Assembly (NCBI GenBank): GCA_015680685.1
Contig: MNCI01004098.1
Span: 246,578 to 310,577 of the forward strand
Direction: 5' to 3'
DNA: 64,000 nt
From: Gnetum montanum
Taxonomy: Eukaryota; Streptophyta; Gnetopsida; Gnetales; Gnetaceae
Shown: in pieces, positions 1 through 11,900 of the stretch
Layout of the letters: every line of letters starts with the position of its first letter
Numbering within the stretch: the first letter of the stretch is position 1
The notes under the pieces: model-generated
The model's database searches: none
What the model was told of the DNA's origin: nothing
What the model saw: only the letters and a program-made list of their open reading frames with translations
Translations under genes and position numbers: made by a program

Positions 1-479
1 GATTTGGTTTTTATCTCTGTTTTGCTGTCTGCGTTTCAAATCTTGTAATCCATTTTGGAATATGTTTGTCGTTCTTTTTGAATTAGGACTTTGGGTAGGA
101 TTTTCTGTTCTGATCATCTTATTCAAATCTTTTGCATGAGTAACTAGGATCTTGACGGTTTACTTCAATTTTCGGGGTTTTCCTCTAATAAGGATTCCAT
201 CTTTGAATTCCCTTTTATCTGAATTTGTGCTTTGATTTTGAACAATTTATGAATTTCATAGATCCTTGCAATTTAGTTTTGGTTTTATCGAGTGTAATTT
301 GATTGCGGTAACCGTCTATCTACTTTTGCTTTTTTTTAATATGAGGTTATCTTGAATTTGGGTTTTGTACGTAACTTTATTTTTATGTGAATGGTGTCTC
401 GGTGCTTTATCTTATCTTCCTTTATTTCTACAACATACAGAATTTCTGTATACTTTGTTTGACTAAATATAAAAGATTA
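1..479 (+). other. Intron-like sequence of host gene
   Basis: This is T-rich sequence with no sustained reading frame. It precedes an AG (about 478-480) after which an open frame begins that continues beyond the solo LTR. It therefore looks like the 3' end of an intron of the host gene whose last exon is at 480-2311. I see no transposon signature in it. The alternative is plain intergenic DNA. Confidence 0.35.
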
Positions 480-1121
480 AGCCAGAGGAGGTCACTGCCA
501 TTGAAACACCGTGATAATTGTGAATCAGCCTTAGGCGAAGATTTGCGATCCAGACAAAAGTACATGACAGAATTCCAGAAAGAAGAACAAGGCAGGGCAA
601 GGCAAAGAGGCACGCAGCATCAAGACTTTGGTTTCCTTTTGCAGATTCCTTATCTTACTATGTTTTTCCATCTTTACGCTATAGTACACAATGTAGCGTA
701 ATGACGCTTAGTGTAATATAGTCTGATAGTAGAAGGTAGTTTGCTTCAGCAGATTTGGCGGAGCCTAAAGCCTAAGCAGCGCAATATGCGCTCGTGTATT
801 CTGCTAAGTCTTTTGTCAAAAGGCAGATTTACACTCTGTTACGCAAGGCAACGTAACGAGCTTCGAAAATGTTAAAGAGAATCCAAAGGAAGCGCAACAG
901 ATCAAGTTACGCTTGTTACGCAACGCAGCGTACGTTAGCGTGATCCATCGCCAAGTTAATCATTGTTTACGCTTCACTACGCTTGGCAGCGTAAACCAGC
1001 GTAAAGTGGCTTGAATCGATTACTTTTGTGCTTTATTACACTCTTGCACGCGACGTAATGCGTACAAGCGTAATATAGCCTAAAATCAATTGAGACATGC
1101 TCGATCCACACTTATTACTCA

Positions 1122-1155
1122 TACGCACAATACGCAAATGCACGTATTGTGCGTA
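1122..1155. repeat. Perfect 13-bp inverted repeat in U3 of solo LTR
   Basis: The arms TACGCACAATACG (1122-1134) and CGTATTGTGCGTA (1143-1155) are exact reverse complements around an 8-nt loop. It lies about 100 bp upstream of the TATA box. The arms are made of the TACGC motif that also forms the palindromes in the A1 LTRs. Confidence 0.8.
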
Positions 1156-1252
1156 ATCACAAATTTCAACACAAGGATGGTCAAGTCAATGACCTTCTGA
1201 AGGGTTTGAAACACATGTCATCATAGCCATGCCTCCTCCACATATTGTCAAA

Positions 1253-1266
1253 CCTATAAATATCCC
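1253..1266 (+). promoter_or_regulatory. TATA box of solo LTR
   Basis: CCTATAAATATCCC lies at the position equivalent to CTATAAATACCC in the A1 LTRs (minus strand, 23011-23020 and 5644-5656). Transcription from here would run rightward, out of the LTR and into the host exon. Confidence 0.6.
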
Positions 1267-2311
1267 AGTTGGCAAAAAAAAACAAAAGAGGGCACAAAGA
1301 CACAGAAAGAGACAGGAGAAAGAGAGCAACATTTATGGTAATCTTTTGGCAGCACTATCTTTCAATAGAGACAGAAGACATTTTTGCTTGAGCATTGGTA
1401 GCAGGAGTGATTGGCCCCTTTGGAAAAGACACAACTTTCTCCATTGGTGATCATTGGCAGTTTCGAGCAGAGACTACCCAAGGCAAAAGGAGCAGATCAG
1501 ATATCGAGAGATCATCTGACACGGTTTGTAAGCTCTATTGATCAGAAGCAGTTGATCGATAGACGTCAGAACTTGACCTTCCTTGCATCCCATTCCTAGC
1601 CTACGAGGTAGATCAGACTCCATTCTGTACTTCTGCTTAGACAATTTTCGTGTTATTTTGTGCTTGCTTTCACACAAGGCAATCGGGGTCTCCCCAGTGT
1701 AACGTGACATGCAAAATATTCATTTTTCGAGTCAAAGCCATAGATCTTGAAATCACACATTTCTCTCGTGTCTAATTCCTTTTACCGTGTTAGCGTTATC
1801 ATTATTATAATTCATCTACATTGTTTTTCTCTCATTTTGGTACCCGTCGAATCAAATTGTTCCACGCAACATTCATAATCTCTATCGGTTTACTGATTTA
1901 GTAAGTCCCTGTCTGATCGACAAGACTGTTCAGGGCACTGCAGATTCGTTTTTTTCTTCCAGCGCGGCCCTCGCACGGATCCGTGGTTAAGACTGTTTAC
2001 ACGGATTTTGTTTGGTATTCCAACTGCCGACATTTTCTGTTGTTACAGCCATCGCCAAAGATTTTGAAGAGCTTGACATCCTTACTCAAGGCGGACTGCA
2101 TATTGCTAGATCAACGTACATGGTGATTCAAGGAGAGGTTGGTGCTGTAATAAGAGGCAAAAAGGGCAACAGGACAAACACAGATACATTCTCTTTTCTG
2201 GCCACATGGCAGAGACCAATGCCCAACAGTGACAGTGCCAACGTAGTCACAGGCGTAGCTGACATTGAGCAACGATTAGGGCCTCTTCTGGGACATCTAG
2301 CCTATGTCTAG

Positions 2312-2642
2312 AGACCAGTGGCTGAATCTTCCTTCTGTTTAGAGCACCAGCTAAATTTTAATTTGTATTTTTTGTCATTTATTTTACTCAAAAATCACAC
2401 AAATATTTAATTTTGATTTTTAATTGTTTTACTATTTTTTTCAAGATATAATAGAACTTTCCTAAAATCAAATTTAAGTTTTTAATATTTTGCTTAAAAT
2501 ATTATTATTATTATTGTCACATGACCCTTTCCAGTTGAGACTATTCCCGAGTTTCCATACCCATACGGGAGGCGCCCTAGGCTATAGTCTTCTAAAATGA
2601 GTTTTCACAGGTTTTTGCGTGTCCAAAATTTACGCATCAACA
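2312..2642. other. A/T-rich 3' flank of host exon
   Basis: It follows the TAG of the host frame and is rich in T and A runs, as a 3' UTR or downstream flank would be. No element signature is seen. It ends where homology to the B0 LTR begins abruptly. Confidence 0.35.
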
Positions 2643-2823
2643 CTACTATGTTACCAAATCTATTACAGATCCATGTGCCTAAGTGTTACTTTTATAGGTT
2701 GGCAGACATCCTATGTTACCATTTATACAATAAAGTATCATGAGATACCTTAACATATCTATGACATCATAGATACAATATCGTAACTACAATATTGTTA
2801 TGGAAAAAAATTTGGATTTATCA
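2643..2823 (-). repeat. B0 3' LTR, truncated
   Basis: The stretch from CTACTATGTTACC to TTTATCA matches 39838-39990 of the B0 5' LTR, including its TATA region (2691-2697). The roughly 690 bp that should lie to the left are absent, and host-like DNA begins instead. A deletion or rearrangement removed the outer part of the LTR. Confidence 0.7.
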
Positions 2824-2840
2824 TACTCCCATGATTGACT
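2824..2840 (-). promoter_or_regulatory. B0 polypurine tract
   Basis: On the minus strand CATGGGAGTA directly precedes the LTR start TGATAAATCC. It corresponds to TGTGGGGGTA in B1 (25059-25070) and the equivalent tract in B3 (49634-49645). It would prime plus-strand DNA synthesis. Confidence 0.55.
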
Positions 2841-3025
2841 AAAAACTTGTTCTTGAGTTAAAATGAGGATAGAGTCACTTACAAAATTGGGAGGTAGATT
2901 TATATGACACTAATGACTCTGTACATGACTCTTAAGAGTTGCAATGGTATTTTACAAAAATGACACATCATGACATGAAAAACTCTATAATACAAAAATA
3001 AAATTTTGCAAAGTTGGATGTAGTC

Positions 3026-4592
3026 TTATGTTGTTCCACGTGGTGGTGGATCTTCCATTGGTTGCTTCCCCTTGTCGTTAGGCTTTTGAAATTGATAGTG
3101 ATTCAAGAGTGTCTACAATTTCTTCTCTTCTGTTCTTGGATCATGAACCATCCATGCCAATGAACCAATTTTTCATGGGGTTGGCTCATTCCACAGACAT
3201 AGTAGTTGTAGAAAAATTTATTTAGCTTTAACATACCATGTCACAAGCTATCATCTTTCTTCTTCAAAAGCTATGGTCTTCTCTTTTAATTCATGGTATT
3301 TTGTTAACCTTCTAGCCAAGTTCACTACTTCATCTTTTTACCACTGGTAACTAGCCTCAATTACTTCTAGCTCTAAGTTTGCTACTTGAATTTTTTGTAA
3401 AGTATCCTTGAAGTCTACAAAATCCTTCTTGTACAATGCATATGTGGCTATTACTTCTTGTTCAAGCTCACTTATGGTCCTACTTGCTATCAACATGGCT
3501 AACTTAGCATAACAGAGGTTTGCTAACCCCATGTACTCTTTTAAATCCTCTATCTACAGGTCTATATTTTTTAATTTTGCTTCATATGTGTGGGCCATGC
3601 TATTTAAGATGGATTGCCATTGTTGAGTTTGTGCTAACAAGGAATTAATTCTGGCCTTTTCCATCTAGATCTCTTTCTCACTAATTTGTTTATACATTCG
3701 CACCTAATCTCGAAAGTGTTTCTTAAGCCATTCATGCTTCTTTGCCTCATTCTACCATACACTAATTTTGATGGATGACATGTACCTCCTCCATGGAGAG
3801 GATTCTATTTTCTACTACAAGGTAATTCATATCTTGGTTGATTCTCACAAATTTTTCCCTTAGCTAGTTGATGCTCTCTTCCAACATATTTTTCTATTTT
3901 CCAAGAGTGGTCAATTGGATGTTATTTATAGAGAGTTGTTTATTTTCTTTTTGTAAGGCAACAAGTGCTTTAGCATGGGCATATGTTTGGGCTTTTGCCA
4001 TTGAAGCATCCCATACTGCCATTTCTTTTTCATTTTCCATCTCTTTATTATTCTTAAGGAGGTAATTGATTTGCTCAATTCTAGATTGTGCTAGCTATTT
4101 TGGTGCAAAACTGAGTTGGATCTCTTCTTTCTATCCTCAGGGCTATGAGATCTTCTTGTAATCAATGAAGCTTAGTCTCAGCATGCTCTACCATAGTTTT
4201 AGCCATGATTATTTTTTCTTTGGTGGTAATCAATTTGGACTGTGTTGTAGTGACATTACTAGGAATGTTGAAGAGATTTGTCATAACATGTCATATCTGC
4301 AACAGTTCATCTAATACATCTTCATGTTTAGCAGAAGTCATAGAGGTACCAACTAATATTTGAACATCTTTGGTTCTAGAAATATTAGCTAGTATCACAA
4401 TGGGTACACTGAAAGATTCTTTAATGTGATCCATGATCACTTTTGTAGCTCCTGCTACATCATGGTGCTACATGACCACAATTGTGGCTCCTTCTCCAAA
4501 TTCAAACACTACTCAAAATGATGCAATGTTCCTAGAAATATATTGTGACCATTGGGCATCTCCCCCTAACTGCAATAATATTTATTTGGTGG
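3026..4592 (-). pseudogene. B0 accessory ORF, 3' half (coiled-coil part)
   Basis: The minus-strand reading is homologous along its length to the B1 accessory ORF (28036-25248) and the B3 copy. Recognisable stretches include LELEVIEASYQW at 3338-3375 and the C-terminal DPPPRGTT followed by TAA at 3026-3028. The protein is mostly helical and charged with long runs lacking proline, as in a coiled coil. Several point stops interrupt it. The 5' half lies at 32876-34025, separated by the B1 insertion. It is the last gene before the polypurine tract, about 190 bp away, as in B1 and B3. Function is unknown; a structural or gag-associated role is a guess. Confidence 0.6.
4588..4592. repeat. Left target-site duplication of B1 (GGTGG)
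   Basis: GGTGG here is repeated at 32871-32875 directly outside the other end of B1. B0 sequence continues in register from one copy to the other. Confidence 0.85.
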
Positions 4593-4993
4593 TGATGAGT
4601 GGCGAGGTACCCCTACACTCAACCATACGAATATGAGCATTTCATGTATGATCTAGTCAAACTTCATGGATGGGCTAGTTGTGGTATCTAGATAGTTACT
4701 TGCTGATCATAATTCGCTATCTTCCCACCTAGACTAGTATTTTCTTTGTCACGTATGGTTTAGTCTAGAGTGAGTTGTATGATGTGGTGTCTAACCTAGC
4801 GCTACTCTTGGAGGCAATGGAAAGTAAATTTAATTAAGCTAGGAGGAAAAGGGAGAGAGATTTAAGCTAATAGGGAGTGGGAGAAATAATTTAAGCGACC
4901 ATAAGTGCGATGCGCATCCATTCATTAATCATCCATACACATCTTGAACCTTGTGCATGACTACCATTGGGATTACCAAGTTCATGGCCTAGG
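4593..4993 (-). repeat. B1 3' LTR, outer part
   Basis: It matches 32014-32414 of the B1 5' LTR, from TGATGAGTGG to the point where A1 enters. It continues at 24581. The last five bases, CTAGG, are the A1 target duplication. Confidence 0.85.
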
Positions 4994-7216
4994 TGTGATG
5001 TCTAAAAACATCGGTGGCTAGAACACCGAGAGGTTATCAAGCATATAGCCTAAACATGGATTCGTGCGAGGGCCATGTTGGAGAAAATGGAAACAAGATG
5101 CCCTAAATGGTCTGGTCGATTAGTCAGGAACTTATGTGGTGTACAATAACTATATGCAAACAGTAATTTTAAAATGTAACACACTGAGGTTGACATGGAA
5201 GAAAACGTGGGGTGCACAATAATAGAAACACATCAAAGTATGTAACCAGGACAATAAGCATGAAAAAGTATACAAAGATGCAACATATGTGATATAGCAA
5301 AAATTGAGAGTTTAGGTGAGGGAATGCACCACCCCAAAATTGGGGGATCTAATCTTTGTTAGGATGATGAATGTGTACAACTGGTATGCAATACTGGATA
5401 GGCACAACTGGCAATAGAATGATATGGTCATAACTCCTAGAATATTGCTAATGGGATGCTAATAGGAACCAATGAACTGATGCCTTCTGGGCTAAGGGCT
5501 ACTACAATAGGTTGAATAGAGATCCTCAAAGTGCTACTGTTGGGATTTGCTATTTATCAACCTTCTATTTGCCAATCTCTTCATCAAAGCTTACTGCTAG
5601 ACACCAACTACCAAAAGCCAACCCCTAGAATGTTGTTTGATGGGGTATTTATAAAGCCAAGAGTGGGAGAGAGATGTGGCTTGGATATCACATGTCCTAG
5701 GTCCCACAGGGCAAAACGTGGATGTGCTATGCTAACATGTGATGCTACGATGAATGGAATGAGGCTAGAAGTGAAACATGCTAAGCTGTGACCATATCAT
5801 TCAGACTGCATGTACCCAAGGGACTATCATATTTTTACAAAAAATTCTAATGAAAAATGTAAAGTGAAGCTTACGTTGCGGGACTACATCTTCCCCTATC
5901 TTATAAGTAGGGTCAAGCATAGAGACAATTTTGGGACTCAACAAGGGATGGAACAAGCAAGGCGAGCTACTGATCTCGGCTATCAAGGAGATGTTGGGGC
6001 AAAATTGACCATCAACAATGAGTCCTAGAACTTCTAGAGATGTCATGTGGCTTTTTTTCAAGTGTTACGCTACTTACCTTGTTTAGTGTAGCAGAGTAGC
6101 ATGAATACCCGCTCACTACACTATGCTAAGTTGCATAGTGTAGCACAACGTAGCAGCCACCTTTAAGATAAATATTGCTCGAAAATTGAAAATACCCCTC
6201 TGAGGCCTGGCTAGGTAAGCTATTTCAACAACAAGCCATTACATTTTTCATCTTAAAGGAGCCTAAGAATTCCTGGTTTCATCCCTAGAGTACCTTTTAT
6301 CTTTAAGGTCCTTGCTATGTTATGCTATGGTATGTAGCGTAACATAGCATAACAATCAGTATGGGATGAATTTGAAACACAACCTACAATGTTTTGTTAG
6401 GAGACTTTGATTGGGACCTGAGGGAAAAGTGGGATAGGTAGTCTTGGAGGTTAAAGCATGGCCAAGTGCTATTCTTTTGCTAGAACAACTTCATGGAGGA
6501 TCTTCTTGCATTATGATCCTACTATGCTGTGCTATGTTGTGTAGCATAGCACAGTGTAGAACCTAGTTTTGCCTAAATTTCGACTTACTTTGCAAGTGTT
6601 CTGTCATGGGATCTTGGTCATATTCTAAGGTGGTAGTAGAATAAGAATTTTTCATGGTCAAAGCATGGGAAATTGTGTTTTCCAAATCAAGACAATTTGA
6701 GAAAAGATTTTATCATGCTAGGGCCCCACAACATTGTGCTACACTATGTAGCATAGCATAGCATAGCACTCAGACCAAGGTGATTTTTGATGAAATTTGC
6801 TCTATTTTTCTATGTCATGCTAATCACACATCAAGGATGAAGTAGGGTAGGCATCTTTGAAAACCAAACATCTTCCAACTACATCTTCTGCATCTAATCT
6901 AACACTTACAATAGTTTTAACACCACATGGCCTACTACGTTGTGCAGTGTAGTGTAGCGTAGGAAGCCTCATAGTTAGAAAATTTGTTGAAATGTACGGT
7001 CCATCTGTAGTGCCTCTTTTGTGCAAAATTTCCTCATGACTAGGTGTTGCATTGACTATGCTGCAGAGGGTGGCAAGAAGGATTTTCATAGGCATTAGAA
7101 TTTCTAGGGTGCCATGTTTTCTGTGTGATCCAACTTGACACTACACTTGTAGAGATCCTTACCCAAATTTTGGAACTATGCTTAATCATGAGAGTCCAAA
7201 AATTAATGGTGTTTTA
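4994..7216 (-). repeat. A1 3' LTR
   Basis: The 2223-bp LTR is homologous along its length to 22374-24580. It starts TGTGATGTCT and ends GGTGTTTTA (terminal CA mutated to TA). The minus-strand TATA box TTTATAAATACCCC is at 5644-5656. The two LTRs differ at many transition sites, so the insertion is old. Confidence 0.9.
6116..6962. repeat. Five palindromes about 200 bp apart in U3 of A1 3' LTR
   Basis: Three are perfect: CTACACTATGC/GCATAGTGTAG (6116-6143), TGTTATGCTATG/CATAGCATAACA (6318-6354) and CTGTGCTATG/CATAGCACAG (6527-6554). Two are imperfect: 6736-6769 and 6931-6962. Their centres fall at about 6130, 6336, 6540, 6752 and 6947. The sequence between them shows faint similarity from unit to unit, so this is probably a degenerate tandem repeat. 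Confidence 0.7.
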
Positions 7217-7270
7217 ATGGCCCCTCTTTGTTGACATCTGGAGGATCTGCTCAAGAGATGTTGACAAAGA
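7217..7270. promoter_or_regulatory. A1 polypurine tract with 15-bp hairpin
   Basis: On the minus strand AAAGAGGGGCCAT abuts the LTR, as expected for a polypurine tract. The tract forms one side of a stem: CTTTGTTGACATCT (7226-7239) with AGATGTTGACAAAG (7256-7269), plus one more pair, and a 16-nt loop. The same stem with compensating changes is in A2 (53453-53499). Confidence 0.7.
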
Positions 7271-8631
7271 AAATAAAACACCATGCTGAATGCGATACCC
7301 ATACCATTTGTTAGTGCCCACTTAGATAATGCATTGCTATGCTTGGGAGTGCTAGGAAAGCTATGTATGATAGAGAAAGGGGACGGGTTTTAGAAAAATA
7401 GGCTAGGAAAAAGGAAAGGTGTAGGATGCATTATCATTAGGACCATCACCATAGTGTGATCCCTCATCAGAATTCTTATGAGGGATTCGGTGCACATGAG
7501 TGGCTTCTCTCTTTGGATTTTGACCTCTCAATGGAGTGCTTAGAGGTGGTCGATCCAAAGTTGAGACGATTACAAAGAAACTATGCTGAATGTCTTGGGC
7601 ACTTGGCTATATCACCATTTTTCATTTTTTTTGAGAAATTGCACACCCATGTTCATTCAAAGAAAATTGTGTCATAATTGTAGGACAGGTGTTTCCTCCC
7701 TGGGATGAGTTTGTGTTACATCCATGTGGGGCTTTGACTAGTCTACATAGGCTTCCCATAGGATGACTTGCATTATGTCCATCATGGGCTTGGTGGTTAA
7801 GCACAGGAAAGGGTTTCACGTGCATTGGAAAAGCTTGGGAGGAAGATGTTAGAAATTGTAAGTATAAGGAAGGGAGGTTTGGTTGGCTGAAGGGATAGTA
7901 GGGTATGCACTCTCAAGTAGCTAGGTCAATCAGAGTAGGTACTTTAGAATGATGTAGTGCCTTGTTTCGGTGGTGAAATGCATTCTTGAACAATGCCATC
8001 TTGGCTTTTATCCTGCAAACACAACAGAGAGAAACCTAGCAAAATAACCAGCATGTGAGGTGAGGGTGAAGTCCTATCTGCTCAAGACATTGTTGAAGCA
8101 ACAAGTGCTATGTCTAACATGTGTAATGTCCAAAGCAAGAAGGCCAATACTAGCTTCGAGGATGGAAAGCCAAAAAAATTCAATGGCCATGCTAGAAATG
8201 AGCACTGAAGAGGCTAGAAGAAATGGTAATATGAATGCTCAGGAATCCTTCCAAAGGCAAGAGTCATGAAATTCAACTGCAAAGTGAGAAGCCTAACAGC
8301 TGAATGCCTTTTTAGACCTTGATGATGGCGAGGGCTAGAGGATGCCACCATTGTGGCTACACCATAGTTCTTTTGGGACTCTAGCAGGGAGTGTCGATGA
8401 TGGGAGCTATGATGAAAATGATTGGCGATGGCGGAAATAGCTCTGAAAGGTTAGAAAGATGTTAGGGACGGAGATGCTACATGTGTCCCAGAGGATTTTT
8501 TTCATGATGATGTGAACTTCATTCTAGAACTACAACATCCCATCCCATCTTTCCTAGGAAGCTCAAAGATATGCATGCTCGCTTGTTCACAAGGTCACAT
8601 GTGTGAGCTGGGAGGTGTTGCACTACGAACC
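7271..8631. other. A1 3' untranslated region
   Basis: This lies between the end of integrase and the 3' LTR. No sustained frame is seen. It is homologous in layout to 53500-54490 of A2. Short open stretches on either strand are not shared between the two copies. Confidence 0.4.
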
Positions 8632-8880
8632 TAGTTTTAGGTCTTGGTAGATCATCATATGTGCTATTTTAAAGTCCTAGAAGACCATGGTCCTAGTTTA
8701 ACATCATAGCATATGGAGGTGGATAGTTTAAGGTCATAGTGGACCATGCTGTGGGTGCCAATTTTACATCATGGCCCAAGGACAATTTGTGGGTGCTAGT
8801 TTTATGTCATGGCCCAAAGACATGTTGTGCCAGTTTAATGTCATAGAGAATGTTTTGCGTTAGTTTTACATTGTAGCAAA
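8632..8880. repeat. GTTTAAGGTC-type degenerate tandem repeat, array 1 of A1
   Basis: About seven units of 25-45 bp each carry a GTTTTA or GTTTAA start and a GGTC/GGCC-like core (for example AGTTTAAGGTCATAGTGGAC). The same motif family sits at 12511-12650 and 17781-18024 in A1 and at 54491-54856 and 58402-58653 in A2, always between coding blocks. Confidence 0.6.
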
Positions 8881-8929
8881 TGATGGTACTTACCTTGAGT
8901 TGTATTTGATGTAACGTTGCATGTTAGAC

Positions 8930-11900
8930 ATAGTATGGTTTTAGGTACAAATGATTGAGAAGAGTTGAGAATTCATTACCATCTACATTAGCCAACTTGA
9001 ATGCCCCATTTTCATATGCTTTTGTAACTACAAAGGGGCCTTCCTAGTTGGTTGAGAATTTGCTCATGGGTCATGAACAGCCTTGAGGACTAAGTCCTTC
9101 TTTTTGATTGGTCGTTGGTGCAAATTGCAGTCATGTTTTTGCCGTTGCTTGTCTTGGTACTAGTCGATGCGGTTAAGTGTTTGGGTGCACTCCTCTTTCA
9201 TGGAGTCAAGATCAATGATTCTTGACTTGTTGTTTTATGCCTCATCCATAACATTCAAAAGGATCATTCAGAGTGACGTAACCTGTAGTTCAAGAGATAA
9301 TAGTACTTTAGATTCATATGTAAGACTATACATGGTCTTACTTGTAGTCATCTTGCATGTTGTGTGATAAGCCAAAAGCATGTAGAGGAGTTACTCGTGC
9401 CATCATCATTTTCTACTACTAAGCATCCTTTTCAAAAGGTTGATAATAACCTTATTAGTGGCTTCTGCTTGGCTATTTGCTTCAAGGTAATAAGGTGACA
9501 AGAAATAATGTTTAATACTGAGATTTTTGCAAGAGACTTTGGTTTCTGTGCTACTGAATTGTGGCCTATTGTCTGTAGAAATAGTCATGGGAAGGTCAAA
9601 TCATATCACTATGTTGTCCAAAATGAACTTGCAAACCTATTGAGACATGATCTTTTTGAGAGGAATGGCTTCTACCCACTTCTTAAAGTACTCGATTGTG
9701 GTAATGATGAAACTGTGCCCTATAGAAGACTTGGGTGTGATGGGCTCTACAATGTTTAGTCCCCAACATTGAAAGGGCCATGTGATTTGTGTTGTATGCA
9801 ATTCAGTGGGTGATACATGTAAGAGGTTGCCATGACATTGACACACATCACATGTTCTAACCTTAGAGATGCAATTGCAGTTCATATAAGGGTAGTAGTA
9901 GCCCAGTCATCTAATTTTTGCTGCCATAGCTCTAGTACCTATGTGCCCTCCACATAATCCTTTATGGACTTCATCAATGATTTTTTGTGCTTCATCCCCA
10001 TTAATTCAAACTAGCAATATCCCATCATAAGAGCATTTGCATAAAGTGTTTTCTCCTACAAGGATATATTGCCATGCACATTTTCATATTGCATCCCTTT
10101 AGATAGGTGTCAGGCCATGTGGGGGTTCACCATGTTGGAGATATGTTTTAACATCATCATACCATTCTCGAGTGTGAGCTACACTTATAGATGCGATGTG
10201 TGTTGTGTCAATGATGGGGTTGGTGAATTTCACTATTGCAGCAAGCAAGGTAGCAAACATGTGTGGTGGAAAGCTTAAAGCTAACGTGGCTAGTGCATCA
10301 GCTATAGTATTTTTGTTATCGGGCACATGTTGGATGTCTAAGATTAAAAATTTCTTTAGTAAGCATCTAGATAAATCGTAGTAAGGCTGCAAATGTTGTG
10401 CCTTGCAAGCATAAACTTTTATAATCTTCTTAATGATTAATTGCGAGTCACCTCAAATTGCTAAGTTTTGGATCCCTGGTTGTCAAGCTACTAGAACGCC
10501 CCTAAGGAGACCCACATATTCTGCTACATTGTTTTTGTAAAGAAATGTGAAGTGATATGCGAATGGTCAAATTTCCCTAAAGGGGAATGTAAGAACAACA
10601 ACAGTAGCACTACCACCTTGTGTAGTTGAAGCGCCATCAAAATGTAGAATGACTTTGAAATCTAGTGGTATGGGGTTTATGCTACTAACATGCTCATCTA
10701 GGAATTTAGGTTCTATTATTGCTTGGTCATCGATGGGTGAAGTCGTGAGTTGCATAGCTATAGCTATTGCTTAACCCTTTATAGATGACTATGATATATA
10801 GTATAGATCAAATTCTGCAGTTATGGTTTTCCATCAAGTTATTGAGCTATATGTTGGTTGTAATAGCCTAAAGTATGTTACTTTTGCATATGATTTTTAC
10901 TTGGCTATGAAACAATTAATGCCTCCACTTTTTAAGCACAAATAATAAGGCAAGATAATTTTTCTCCACTTCATTGTACTTTGCTTCATGAGCTATCAAC
11001 ACATGACTTAAGTAGTAAACAGTGATTTTGGAACCATCATCCCTCTTTTGGCACAACAACAAAACAGTAGATGTGTCTGAAGTGGCTAGCTAAATGTAGA
11101 AAGGCTTATCTCTCTATGGAGGGTAAATGGTGGGAAGATGAACAAGCTCTTTCTTTAAGTTATCAAAATCTTCTTGGCATTGTTTTGTTCATTCAAAGTT
11201 AACTCCCTTTTTAAGAAAGTGTTACATAGGATGCAATTTCTCTGTTAACCTTGTGATAAATCTTCTTATGAATTGAACTCTACCCTATAGCTCATGCAAC
11301 TCCTTAAGGTTCGTAGGTGGTGCTAGGTTGACAATGGCTTTAACTTTATTGAGGTCTACACGTATCCCTGCTTCTAACACCACAAAGCCTAGCGTGCGTC
11401 CAGTTTTAACTCCAAAAACACATTTTTTGGGGTTGAGGCGAAGGTCATGCCTGTGGAAATGTTGAAGGACCACATTTAGATCATTGGGATGATCAGGAGC
11501 TTTCTTATATTTAATGGCTATATCATCCACATAATCATTTAGCTTCTCAAAAAGATAGTCACTCAAGATGTAAGTCATTGCCTGCTGATACATCGCTCTA
11601 GCATTTTTTAGCCTGAAGGGCATCATTGTGTAGCAAAAGGTTCCCCAAGGGTTCATGAAGGTAGTGGCTAGTTGATGTTCTAGATTTATGTGGATTTTAT
11701 TGTAGCTTGAGAATCCATCCATGAAGGATAGTAAGGCATGACTTGCCATAGTATCAATGAGTTGGTTGATGCTAGGCAATGGGAAATAATCCTTAATTAT
11801 TTCCTTATTTAAATCCTAGAAGTCTATACAAATTTGTATATCCCTAGTTTTCTTGGAAATGACTATGATGTTTGATACCCAGTTCGAATAATCAACCACC

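Larger units (their letters stand above)
502..2047 (+). repeat. Solo LTR of family A (plus orientation)
   Basis: The sequence starts TGAAACACC, exactly as the LTRs of A1 and A2 start when read in their sense direction, and ends TTGTTACA. It is flanked by the 5-bp direct repeat GCCAT (497-501 and 2048-2052). It has a TATA box and, near its end, the conserved block GGCCCTCGCAC found in the A1 LTRs. There is no internal region next to it and only one LTR, so it is a solo LTR left by LTR-LTR recombination. It keeps many CpG-containing TACGC motifs (690-1180) that are mutated in A1, which suggests a younger or less methylated copy. Length is 1546 bp. Confidence 0.85.
480..2311 (+). pseudogene. Last exon of unrecognised plant gene, split by solo LTR
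   Basis: If 502-2052 (the LTR plus one copy of its 5-bp duplication) is removed, the codons before and after join into one open frame. It reads [12 protein letters not shown] across the junction, continues through [20 protein letters not shown] and SFLATWQRP, and ends with [10 protein letters not shown] and TAG at 2309-2311. The roughly 90 residues after the junction have no stop and look like a conserved plant protein, but I do not recognise the family. An upstream AG and T-rich tract suggest an intron boundary at about 480. The LTR insertion would truncate the protein unless it is spliced out. The frame has no stops, unlike all the retroelement coding around it, so the gene or fragment was intact until recently. 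Function is unknown. Confidence 0.5.

Noticed and set aside
2053-2640. Internal region of an A-type element following the LTR at 502-2047
   Set aside because: GCCAT flanks the LTR on both sides and the following sequence is an open exon in frame with the sequence before it, so the LTR is solo.
5801-6061. Protein-coding frame on either strand inside the LTR (also seen at 23158-23484)
   Set aside because: Both LTR copies show open stretches on both strands, but stops and shifts differ between them and no family is recognised; more likely non-coding LTR sequence of low stop density.
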